A stretch of 6,025 nucleotides of DNA from Marinilabiliaceae bacterium (GTDB taxonomy: Bacteria > Bacteroidota > Bacteroidia > Bacteroidales > Marinilabiliaceae): contig JALVBA010000310.1 of the NCBI GenBank assembly GCA_027010905.1, positions 1 through 6,025 of the forward strand, read 5' to 3'. Position numbers and translations under genes: made by a program. Below are positions 1-5,269 of this stretch, piece by piece (position 1 is the stretch's first letter; every line of letters begins with the position of its first letter). The notes below the pieces were generated by a model that ran no database searches, was not told where the DNA came from, and saw only the letters and a program-made list of their open reading frames with translations.

Positions 1-1
1 T

Positions 2-97
2 ATGATTTCTGGATTATTGGCATATTCTTTTTTACCTAAAAAACCTAGAATTAAATACGAAACCGTTAATACACATGGACAACTTGCTATGTTCTAA
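2..97 (+). CDS. possible C-terminal end of an unidentified protein, truncated by the window edge
   Basis: An open plus-strand frame runs in from the left edge and ends at TAA (95-97), giving 31 visible residues. They comprise a short hydrophobic stretch (GLLAYSFL), a basic patch (PKKPRIK) and a polar tail ending GQLAMF. The pattern of a hydrophobic segment followed by a basic tail would suit the end of a membrane protein, but this is inference and I recognise no family. The frame would converge on rimO, whose stop is at 128-130. A 31-codon open stretch is short enough to occur by chance, and another frame on the minus strand is also open here. An ATG at position 2 lies in frame, but a free-standing 31-residue gene seems less likely than a truncated longer one. 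Confidence 0.3.
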   Translation: MISGLLAYSFLPKKPRIKYETVNTHGQLAMF

Positions 98-104
98 CAA
101 GTTG
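80..104. repeat. short inverted repeat between convergent ends (weak hairpin)
   Basis: CAACTTG (80-86) and CAAGTTG (98-104) form a 7-bp stem with an 11-nt loop. It lies just downstream of the rimO stop and overlaps the end of the possible plus-strand frame. No run of T follows on either strand, so it is not a canonical intrinsic terminator. At most it is a weak bidirectional one. Confidence 0.3.
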
Positions 105-127
105 CTTATATCGAACTCAGGTTAATA

Positions 128-1477
128 TCATTTTACCTCTCCAAACAGATCATAATCTTCAGCACCTGTAATATTTACATAGTAAAATTTACCAATCTGT
201 AAATTTGCATCAACAGGGATAAGAACCTCCTGATCAACTTCAGGAGAATCATATTCGGTACGACCGATAAAATAGTCCCCTTCCAGCTTATCAATTATCA
301 CTTTAAGTGTTTTGCCTATCTTGCTTTGATTTAACTGATAAGCAATTAATTTTTGTGCTTCCATTATCTGATCGGCTCTCTCCTGTTTAACTTCGTCAGG
401 TATCTCATCCTTGTAGGTTTTCCATGCATAGGTGTCATCTTCATGAGAGTAAGGGAATACGCCGAGACGTTCGAAACGTGCATCTTCAACAAACTGCATC
501 AGCTCCCAGAAATCCTTTTCTGTCTCGCCCGGATGACCTGTTATAAAGGTTGTACGGAGATGAATATCAGGCACAACGTTACGCATCTGGTCAATTAGTT
601 TGTAGGTTTGAGATCTGTTAACTCCACGTCGCATTAGTTTGAGCATATTGTCACTGATGTGTTGCAGGGCAATATCAGCATAGTTACATACTTTCGGGTT
701 ATCGTTCATCACCTTAAGTATGTCTATTGGGAAGCCGGCAGGGTAGAAGTAGTGAAGCCTAATCCATTCAATACCGTTAATCTCTGATAGCTTGTCAACA
801 AGCTGTGGCAATTGTAGTTTTTTGTTGATATCGAAGCCATAGTATGAGAGATCCTGTGCAATAACCTGTAGCTCCTTTACTCCTTTATCAGCCAGTTTTT
901 CAGCCTCATACAGTAGGTTATTTAAAGGTCTGCTTTTGTACTTACCAGTAATGATTGGTATGGCGCAGTAGGAGCATTTTCGGCTACATCCTTCAGATAT
1001 TTTAAGGTAGGCGTAATGGTCAGGTGTGGTTATTGAGCGTTCAAGCATCAGGTTTCTGCGGTAGGAAACACCAATTTCAGAGATGATATTTTGCCAGTCG
1101 AACTTACCGTAGAATTTATCAACCTCCGGTAGTTCATTTTCAAGCTGATTGAAATAGCGTTCCGATAGGCAGCCCATTACATAGAGCTTCTTTATCTTAC
1201 CACTCTTTTTGGCTTCAGTAAAGCCAAGTATCGTCTCTATCGACTCCTCCTTGGCATCACCAATAAAACCACAGGTATTGATGATTACAGTCTCTCCGGA
1301 AGGATTTGAAGGGTCGTGCTCAACCGAAAGGCCGTTAGCCTCAAATTGCTTAATGAGAAACTCGCTATCCACAAGATTTTTGGAGCAGCCCATGGTGATG
1401 ACTGAGACTGAGATGCCCCTCTCTGGCTTTCCTATGGAGGTGGAATCTTTTTGGTTGTGAGATATGTTTTTTTTCAT
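128..1477 (-). CDS. rimO: ribosomal protein S12 methylthiotransferase RimO
   Basis: Radical-SAM iron-sulfur enzyme that adds a methylthio group to a conserved aspartate of ribosomal protein S12. Numbered from an upstream TTG at 1498, the N-terminal UPF0004 domain carries its three cluster-ligand cysteines: C38 in MGCSKNLVDSE, C76 in NTCGF and C110 in MGCLSER. The radical-SAM motif CSRKCSYC follows at 171-178 (CxxxCxxC), then the SAM-binding core to about residue 380 and a C-terminal TRAM-like domain. The MGCSKNLVDSE motif marks RimO rather than the tRNA enzyme MiaB. I start at the ATG (1475-1477, 449 aa); the TTG would add seven residues and has no ribosome binding site. It lies 89 bp downstream of ftsY with no obvious promoter between, so it is probably co-transcribed. 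All catalytic cysteines are present and the gene looks intact. Confidence 0.95.
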   Translation of the reverse strand: MKKNISHNQKDSTSIGKPERGISVSVITMGCSKNLVDSEFLIKQFEANGLSVEHDPSNPSGETVIINTCGFIGDAKEESIETILGFTEAKKSGKIKKLYVMGCLSERYFNQLENELPEVDKFYGKFDWQNIISEIGVSYRRNLMLERSITTPDHYAYLKISEGCSRKCSYCAIPIITGKYKSRPLNNLLYEAEKLADKGVKELQVIAQDLSYYGFDINKKLQLPQLVDKLSEINGIEWIRLHYFYPAGFPIDILKVMNDNPKVCNYADIALQHISDNMLKLMRRGVNRSQTYKLIDQMRNVVPDIHLRTTFITGHPGETEKDFWELMQFVEDARFERLGVFPYSHEDDTYAWKTYKDEIPDEVKQERADQIMEAQKLIAYQLNQSKIGKTLKVIIDKLEGDYFIGRTEYDSPEVDQEVLIPVDANLQIGKFYYVNITGAEDYDLFGEVK

Positions 1478-1522
1478 CGTAAAATTCTGTTTTTCCAAAG
1501 AAGTGGGATGGTATGACGGTTA

Positions 1523-1560
1523 ATAATGCAGGAATGCACGGCCGTGCATTCCTGCATTAT
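1523..1560. repeat. perfect 38-bp palindrome in the ftsY-rimO spacer
   Basis: Two exactly complementary 19-base arms meet without a spacer. The left arm is ATAATGCAGGAATGCACGG, and the centre lies between 1541 and 1542 in CGGCCG. Each arm contains AATGCA twice, eight bases apart. Six bases separate it from the ftsY stop, and it ends 45 bp before the rimO ATG. As RNA it would fold into a hairpin of about 17 bp with a GGCC tetraloop. No T-run follows on the minus strand, so it is not a standard intrinsic terminator. It could be an attenuator, an mRNA-stabilising or processing element, a copy of a dispersed repeat, or a binding site for a dimeric protein. Confidence 0.9.
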
Positions 1561-1566
1561 CCGTTT

Positions 1567-2520
1567 CTATTCTTTAAACAGCGAACCTACAAATTCTACT
1601 TTGTTAAATAGTTGCAGGTCATCGATACCTTCGCCGATGCCAATATATTTTACAGGAATATTAAATTGATCCGATACACCAATAACAACGCCACCTTTAG
1701 CTGTTCCGTCGAGTTTGGTTATTGCAAGGGCGGTAACTTCAGTAGCAGCCGAAAACTGTTTTGCCTGCTCAAAAGCATTCTGTCCGGTAGAGCCGTCGAG
1801 GACGAGAAGTATCTCGTGTGGAGCATCAGGAACAACCTTATGCATCACATTTTTGATTTTGGATAGCTCATTCATCAGGTTCACCTTGTTGTGCAGTCTT
1901 CCGGCAGTATCGATAATTACAACATCAGAATTTTGCTTTTTTGCTGAGGTGAGAGTGTCGAAAGCCACTGATGCGGGGTCGGAGCCCATCTTCTGCTTTA
2001 TCATTGGTATCTGCACTCTGTCTGCCCAGATGCTAAGCTGATCGATGGCAGCCGCCCGGAATGTGTCGGCAGCACCAAGAATAACCGATTTATCAGCCTG
2101 TTTAAATTTGTTGGCCAGTTTACCTATAGTAGTGGTTTTACCAACACCATTAACACCAACAACCATAATTACATATGGATCATCAGAGGGTGGTAGTTCA
2201 AAATCATAAACTGAGCTGCTTTCATTTTCAGAGAGAAGTGAAGATATCTCTTCGCGCAGTATGTGGTTAAGTTCTGAAGTACTCATATATTTATCTTCAG
2301 CAACCCTTTTTTCGATTCGTTCGATGATCTTTAGAGTTGTGTCTACGCCTACGTCAGAGGTTATAAGCACCTCCTCCAGCTCATCAAGTACATCGTCATC
2401 AACTTTTGATTTGCCGGCAACAGCACGGGTCAACTTTTTGAAAACACTCTCTTTTGTTTTTGCTAATCCCTTATCAAGATTCTCTTTCTTATTTTTGTTA
2501 AAACCACCAAATAATCCCAT
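1567..2520 (-). CDS. ftsY: signal recognition particle receptor GTPase FtsY
   Basis: SRP receptor that docks ribosome-nascent chain-SRP complexes at the inner membrane and passes them to the Sec translocon, with reciprocal GTP hydrolysis with Ffh. The 317-residue protein has an N-terminal basic/amphipathic stretch (1-30), a helical N domain (about 25-100) and the SRP-type G domain. GTPase motifs visible are G1 GVNGVGKTT (122-130), DTFRAAA (152-158), G3 DTAGR (204-208), G4 TKLD (268-271) and the closing GIGEGIDDL (294-302). The long acidic A domain of E. coli FtsY is absent, as in most short FtsY proteins; membrane contact would rest on the first helix. The ATG at 2518-2520 gives the expected MGLFGGF start. 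A terminator and a -7-like box upstream suggest its own promoter, with rimO downstream in the same unit. Confidence 0.97.
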   Translation of the reverse strand: MGLFGGFNKNKKENLDKGLAKTKESVFKKLTRAVAGKSKVDDDVLDELEEVLITSDVGVDTTLKIIERIEKRVAEDKYMSTSELNHILREEISSLLSENESSSVYDFELPPSDDPYVIMVVGVNGVGKTTTIGKLANKFKQADKSVILGAADTFRAAAIDQLSIWADRVQIPMIKQKMGSDPASVAFDTLTSAKKQNSDVVIIDTAGRLHNKVNLMNELSKIKNVMHKVVPDAPHEILLVLDGSTGQNAFEQAKQFSAATEVTALAITKLDGTAKGGVVIGVSDQFNIPVKYIGIGEGIDDLQLFNKVEFVGSLFKE

Positions 2521-2542
2521 AGATTCTATATGTTTTATACCT

Positions 2543-2550
2543 CAAAGATA
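2543..2550 (-). promoter_or_regulatory. candidate -7 box of an ftsY promoter
   Basis: On the minus strand TATCTTTG matches the Bacteroidetes primary-sigma -7 consensus TAnnTTTG at all fixed positions. It lies 22 bp before the ftsY ATG, which would give a leader of roughly 15-20 nt. No TTTG -33 element sits at the usual 19-21 bp spacing; that position falls in the T-tract of the upstream terminator. It is a motif match only. Confidence 0.5.
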
Positions 2551-2567
2551 TCATTTACAAAGAAATT

Positions 2568-2603
2568 AAAAAAAGCCTCCCGATTATATATCAGAAGGCT
2601 TTT
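2568..2603 (-). terminator. intrinsic terminator of the rpmB-rpmG-DUF4295 unit
   Basis: Perfect 8-bp arms AAAAGCCT (2571-2578) and AGGCTTTT (2596-2603) are extended on the minus-strand RNA by six inner pairs, UCUGAU with AUCGGG, of which two are G-U. The loop is AUAUA and seven U follow the stem (2574 down to 2568). The inner pairs form only in minus-strand RNA, so the element is directional. It lies 21 bp after the DUF4295 stop and separates the ribosomal-protein unit from ftsY. Confidence 0.88.
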
Positions 2604-2624
2604 AAAATATTGTTAAGTAGAGAA

Positions 2625-2780
2625 TTATTTTCTGTTGAAAAATTCTTTAGTCTGCTCGTTAGCTACAATCTCCTCACGGAATGTGTAAGCTCCGGATTTA
2701 GGGGATTTTACCATTTTAATCACTTTAGTGTGACCTTTACCTTCTCCTTTTTGTAATGATGCAACTGATTTCTTAGCCAT
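2625..2780 (-). CDS. DUF4295 family small basic protein, probably ribosome-associated
   Basis: A 51-codon gene starting at the ATG 2778-2780 and ending at TAA 2625-2627. It begins MAKKSVASLQKGEGKG, continues through TKVIKMVKSPKSGAYTFREE and ends EFFNRK. The basic composition and the KSPKSGAYTFREE core are those of the DUF4295 family, which is restricted to Bacteroidetes and encoded next to rpmG. It starts 7 bp after the rpmG stop, without a Shine-Dalgarno sequence, and is the last gene before a strong terminator, so it is co-transcribed with L28 and L33. Size, charge and context argue for a ribosomal or ribosome-binding protein. From memory, unverified, this may be the extra large-subunit protein called bL38 in a Flavobacterium ribosome structure. 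The sequence itself shows no catalytic motif. Confidence 0.9.
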   Translation of the reverse strand: MAKKSVASLQKGEGKGHTKVIKMVKSPKSGAYTFREEIVANEQTKEFFNRK

Positions 2781-2787
2781 GATTCAA

Positions 2788-2976
2788 TTATTTTATTTCA
2801 CGATGCACAGTGTATCGTTTCAATATAGGGTTATACTTTTTCAATTCCATTCTGTCAGGAGTATTTTTCCTGTTTTTAACGGTAATGTACCTGGACGTAC
2901 CGGGCATTCCGCTGGTTTTGTGCTCTGTGCACTCCAGTATTACCTGAACACGGTTACCTTTTCCTTTTTTAGCCAT
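2788..2976 (-). CDS. rpmG: 50S ribosomal protein L33 (bL33), zinc-free form
   Basis: Large-subunit protein near the E site. The 62-residue product reads MAKKGKGNRVQVILECTEHK, then a TSRYITVKNRKNTPDRMELKKYNP core and a basic end, a complete L33. The CxxC pairs of zinc-binding L33 are missing: the only cysteine is C16, so this is the C-minus type that does not hold zinc. It lies 12 bp after rpmB and 7 bp before the DUF4295 gene. Its ATG (2974-2976) is preceded by a strong Shine-Dalgarno sequence, unlike every other gene in the window. Confidence 0.96.
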   Translation of the reverse strand: MAKKGKGNRVQVILECTEHKTSGMPGTSRYITVKNRKNTPDRMELKKYNPILKRYTVHREIK

Positions 2977-2979
2977 TGT

Positions 2980-2986
2980 ACTCCTT
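2980..2986 (-). promoter_or_regulatory. strong Shine-Dalgarno sequence before rpmG
   Basis: In the 12-bp rpmB-rpmG spacer the minus strand reads TAAAGGAGTACA before the ATG, so AAGGAGT is complementary to the 16S anti-Shine-Dalgarno, with four bases between GGAG and the start codon. Bacteroidetes genes normally lack such sites because their ribosome masks the 16S tail. None of the other starts here has a comparable motif. Confidence 0.7.
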
Positions 2987-2988
2987 TA

Positions 2989-3231
2989 TTAATAGTTTTT
3001 AATAAATCCTTTTTCTTTCGCACTCTTCAAAGCAGCAACTACGCCCACTTTGTTAATTAGTCTCAGACCTGAAGCCGAAACCTTAATACTTACCCAACGA
3101 TTCTCCTCAGGCAGATAAAACTTCTTAGTAAAAAGGTTTGGGTAAAACTTACGTTTAGTTCTTCTTTTTGAGTGAGATACGTTATTTCCCACCATAATCT
3201 TTTTACCTGTTATTTCACAAACTCTTGACAT
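2989..3231 (-). CDS. rpmB: 50S ribosomal protein L28 (bL28)
   Basis: Large-subunit ribosomal protein of 80 residues. The opening MSRVCEITGKKIMVGNNVSHSKRRTKR is the diagnostic L28 N-terminus, followed by the KRKFYPNLFTKKFYLPEENRW core and the SASGLRLINKVGV segment. C5 is present but there is no paired CxxC, so no zinc site. It starts at the ATG 3229-3231 without a clear Shine-Dalgarno sequence and leads the unit rpmB-rpmG-DUF4295, with 12-bp and 7-bp intergenic gaps and a terminator at the end. Its promoter should lie in the 87-bp spacer before it. Confidence 0.97.
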   Translation of the reverse strand: MSRVCEITGKKIMVGNNVSHSKRRTKRKFYPNLFTKKFYLPEENRWVSIKVSASGLRLINKVGVVAALKSAKEKGFIKNY

Positions 3232-3318
3232 CGCTCTATAAATTTTTTCTTATACGTTTTTCAAACAGAGCGCAAAATACGCTATTTTTATTCAAAAAAA
3301 CAAATAGTATCTAAATAA
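3232..3318 (-). promoter_or_regulatory. A/T-rich leader and presumed promoter region of the rpmB unit
   Basis: This 87-bp spacer between cinA and rpmB should hold the ribosomal-protein promoter. No exact TAnnTTTG is present. The nearest matches on the minus strand are TCTGTTTG (3269-3262, one mismatch) and GTATTTTG (3279-3272), the latter 21 bp downstream of a TTTG at 3304-3301. CGCTCT (3272-3267) is complementary to AGAGCG (3237-3232), which directly abuts the rpmB ATG. If both are transcribed, a 6-bp stem with a 29-nt loop would end at the start codon. I see no terminator for cinA here. Confidence 0.35.
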
Positions 3319-4647
3319 TTATTGTTCTTTTTTGTAAAATTTTCCTGTCTGTAAATATTTTATCAATAGCACCAATCCGTATTCAGCACTTCTTTGAATA
3401 TTTCGTTCCCGTATTTTACCGAATGAGAATTTAATACTCCATACTTTTTCAGGTGTTGCTATACCTATCCAAACCGTACCAACCGGCTTACCTTCAATGA
3501 TTATGGGTTTTGCACCCACTGTACGTGATGAGCAGCGACTGTAAATTACTCTCTCTTTAACCTCGCCACCGGGCCCTGCAATTCCTGAAGTGGCAATTGC
3601 ATAGTCAGTTTTTAATAATTTTTGTGCGCCCACAGCCATCTGCTGCACAACCTCTGAACTCACAGCCCCTTTCTGTTCAATCACTTTGGCATCAATACCT
3701 AAAATGTTTGTTTTAACTTCATTGGTGTAGGCCACAACACTTCCGGTAAAGTATTCAGAACTTCCGGGAATAGCAGTTATCAGATGCCCGATAGTACCGC
3801 CAGTACAGCTCTCGGCAGTTGAAACGGTTGCACCTTTCTCCTTTAGCAGACGGCCAAGAATGGCAGCCGGTGGTTCATCCGAATATCCATAAATATTATC
3901 GCCAATCCTGCTGTTTAGTTTTTCAACCTCTTTGTCTATCAGTTTTTGCAGATGCTCTTTATCCTCACCTCTGGCAGTAAGTCTTAATCTGACTCTTCCG
4001 GGAGCCGGCAGATATGCAAGTGAAATTTCCGATGGCAGATTATCCTCCCAGTCGTTAAGTCTATCGGAGAGGTGCGATTCAGGGAAATCGAAAACAAGGA
4101 CTGTTTTGTGAATGATTACACCTGTTTTAAACCTTCTCTTTAGCCTGGGGATTATCTCATCCTGCATGGCTGTTTTCATCTCAAGTGGTACTCCGGGCAT
4201 CGAAATAATAACTTTACCGTTATTCTCGAACCACATTATTGGGGCAGAGCCTACCTTGTTTACGATTGGTGTGCATACTTCCGGAACCATTGCCTGCGCT
4301 CTGTTAAGCTCACTAATATTTTCCATGCCACGACCCCTCAGAAACTTTTGAATATTCTCAAACATCTCTTCGTTGAAGACAAGCTTTGTGTTGAACAGTT
4401 CGGCAAGGGTGGTTTTGGTAATGTCATCTTTTGTGGGACCAAGGCCTCCGGTGATTAAAACAACATCAACTCTCTGCTGAGCCTCTGTAACAGCACTCTT
4501 TATCTCTTTGTCACTATCGGAAATTGATGTAATGCGGTTAATGGCAAAGCCCTCCTTGTTAAGCTGTTCGCCCATCCAGGCTGAGTTGGTGTCAATTACC
4601 TGACCAATCAGAAGTTCGTTACCTATGGTTACTATCTCTATTTGCAT
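3319..4647 (-). CDS. cinA: CinA family protein: molybdopterin-binding-like domain plus nicotinamide-nucleotide amidase domain
   Basis: Two-domain CinA/PncC protein of 442 residues. The N-terminal domain (about 1-170) has the MoCF-type fold signature GGLGPTKDD (67-75) and SMPGVPLEM (149-157); in the family it acts as an ADP-ribose pyrophosphatase. The C-terminal domain (about 258-435) has the amidase motif TAESCTGG (277-284) and TSGIAGPGG (353-361); in the family it deamidates nicotinamide mononucleotide for NAD recycling. Between E365 and KPVGTVW (387-393), where relatives join almost directly, about 21 extra residues (366-386) are inserted in frame, raising the length above the usual 410-420. 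The reading frame and catalytic serine motif are intact. The ATG start is 41 bp after the thioesterase stop, suggesting co-transcription. Despite the name, a role in competence cannot be inferred. Confidence 0.93.
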   Translation of the reverse strand: MQIEIVTIGNELLIGQVIDTNSAWMGEQLNKEGFAINRITSISDSDKEIKSAVTEAQQRVDVVLITGGLGPTKDDITKTTLAELFNTKLVFNEEMFENIQKFLRGRGMENISELNRAQAMVPEVCTPIVNKVGSAPIMWFENNGKVIISMPGVPLEMKTAMQDEIIPRLKRRFKTGVIIHKTVLVFDFPESHLSDRLNDWEDNLPSEISLAYLPAPGRVRLRLTARGEDKEHLQKLIDKEVEKLNSRIGDNIYGYSDEPPAAILGRLLKEKGATVSTAESCTGGTIGHLITAIPGSSEYFTGSVVAYTNEVKTNILGIDAKVIEQKGAVSSEVVQQMAVGAQKLLKTDYAIATSGIAGPGGEVKERVIYSRCSSRTVGAKPIIIEGKPVGTVWIGIATPEKVWSIKFSFGKIRERNIQRSAEYGLVLLIKYLQTGKFYKKEQ

Positions 4648-4649
4648 TT

Positions 4650-4686
4650 GTTAAATGGTTTCAGGGTTAAATGGCTCAATGGTTAA
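4650..4686. repeat. short direct repeats in the thioesterase-cinA spacer
   Basis: GTTAAATGG occurs at 4650-4658 and 4666-4674, 16 bp apart, followed by a partial copy, AATGGTTAA (4678-4686). These fill almost the whole 41-bp spacer just before the cinA ATG. They could be a small decayed tandem repeat or an operator-like array. No promoter motif is seen. Confidence 0.5.
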
Positions 4687-4688
4687 TC

Positions 4689-5171
4689 TCACTCAAAAAA
4701 CGCCTCTTTGCCGGGGTAGAAATACTTTCTTACTGCAATGGGTTTTGGAAACAGAAAATACTCAACAATGGCCGAAGAGCAAACTTCTCCCTTTTCGTTG
4801 ATTAACTCAGTTTCAAAAATGGCTTTTCTCTCCTCCTGTTTTTTAAGAGTTGCTTTAAGTGTGATTTTCTTATTTGATGAGAGATAGAGGGGGTGGTGAT
4901 ATGAAACATTCAGGTTACTTGTAACGCCTGCTGTTTCGCACTGAGTGTAAACAGCCCAGCTTGCTATCTCATCGTGCATTGTGGCCTGTATCCCTCCATG
5001 AAGTACATTATGATACCCCTCGAAATTTCTGCTTGGTTCCCATTCGGCCATAGTAACTCCGTCTTCCTCAAAGAAATTCAAATTCAGGCCTATCTTATTC
5101 GTAGGTGAGCAACCAAAGCAGTGGTAGTTTTCGCCATAAGCCTCTACAAAAGGATTTACTATTTTACGCAT
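4689..5171 (-). CDS. PaaI-family hotdog-fold thioesterase
   Basis: A 160-residue single-domain hotdog protein of the PaaI/YbgC-like acyl-CoA thioesterase group, cytosolic and probably oligomeric. Family marks are YHCFGCSPTNKIGLNL (16-31), EGYHNVLHGGIQATMHDE (51-68) with the HGG turn at 58-60 and acidic D67/E68 on the central helix, and the strand STNLNVSYHHPL-like segment at 84-95 (TSNLNVSYHHPL). The CFGC pair (C18, C21) is common in this subgroup and may be structural. The substrate cannot be told from sequence. It lies 80 bp downstream of the exporter gene with its own candidate -7 box, and 41 bp upstream of cinA. The ATG at 5169-5171 gives a normal N-terminus with no Shine-Dalgarno sequence. 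The gene is intact. Confidence 0.87.
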   Translation of the reverse strand: MRKIVNPFVEAYGENYHCFGCSPTNKIGLNLNFFEEDGVTMAEWEPSRNFEGYHNVLHGGIQATMHDEIASWAVYTQCETAGVTSNLNVSYHHPLYLSSNKKITLKATLKKQEERKAIFETELINEKGEVCSSAIVEYFLFPKPIAVRKYFYPGKEAFFE

Positions 5172-5193
5172 AACTGTAGTGTTTTTTGAGATG

Positions 5194-5201
5194 CAAATTT
5201 A
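5194..5201 (-). promoter_or_regulatory. candidate -7 box upstream of the thioesterase gene
   Basis: TAAATTTG on the minus strand matches the Bacteroidetes consensus TAnnTTTG exactly, 22 bp before the thioesterase ATG, the same distance as the box before ftsY. The best -33 candidate, ATTG at 5220-5217, is only 15 bp upstream, closer than the usual 19-21 bp. The gene may therefore be transcribed independently of the exporter gene, but this is a motif match only. Confidence 0.45.
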
Positions 5202-5248
5202 AGGAAAATTATTTACCAATAACCGGGGTAGAGATTTGTTCTCCAAAC

Positions 5249-5269
5249 AAGTTATCCGGCCAATAACTT
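5249..5269. repeat. hairpin spanning the exporter stop codon
   Basis: AAGTTAT (5249-5255) and ATAACTT (5263-5269) form a perfect 7-bp stem with the loop CCGGCCA, overlapping the last codons and the TAA of the LysE-type gene. No T-tract follows on the minus strand. It may be a 3'-end stability hairpin or weak attenuator, or a chance consequence of coding sequence. Confidence 0.4.

Noticed and set aside
1..94. Minus-strand frame open downstream of rimO with a CPC motif
   Set aside because: It has no ATG, GTG or TTG start after an in-frame stop within the visible part, and it overlaps the plus-strand candidate; support is too thin.
353..598. Plus-strand open frame of 81 codons
   Set aside because: Lies wholly antisense to the well-supported rimO coding sequence and has no recognisable domain.
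1209..1460. Plus-strand open frame antisense to the rimO N-terminal domain
   Set aside because: The opposite strand encodes the cysteine motifs of RimO; the frame is a shadow with low-complexity serine-rich content.
1523..1560. Reading the 38-bp palindrome as a canonical intrinsic terminator of ftsY
   Set aside because: No T-run follows on either strand and rimO needs a transcript through it, so it is reported as a palindrome of unknown role.
1612..2041. Two overlapping plus-strand open frames (1612-1866 and 1715-2041)
   Set aside because: Both are antisense to the FtsY GTPase motifs, which must be real; no independent coding signs.
2261..2569. Plus-strand open frame of 102 codons
   Set aside because: Antisense to the FtsY N domain; its serine runs are the reverse of acidic and Asp/Glu-rich codons there.
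2779..3060. Plus-strand open frame across the rpmG region
   Set aside because: Antisense to rpmG and the end of rpmB, both unmistakable ribosomal proteins.
4112..4351. Plus-strand open frame antisense to cinA
   Set aside because: A shadow of the CinA N-terminal domain; its hydrophobic look comes from reverse-complemented codons.
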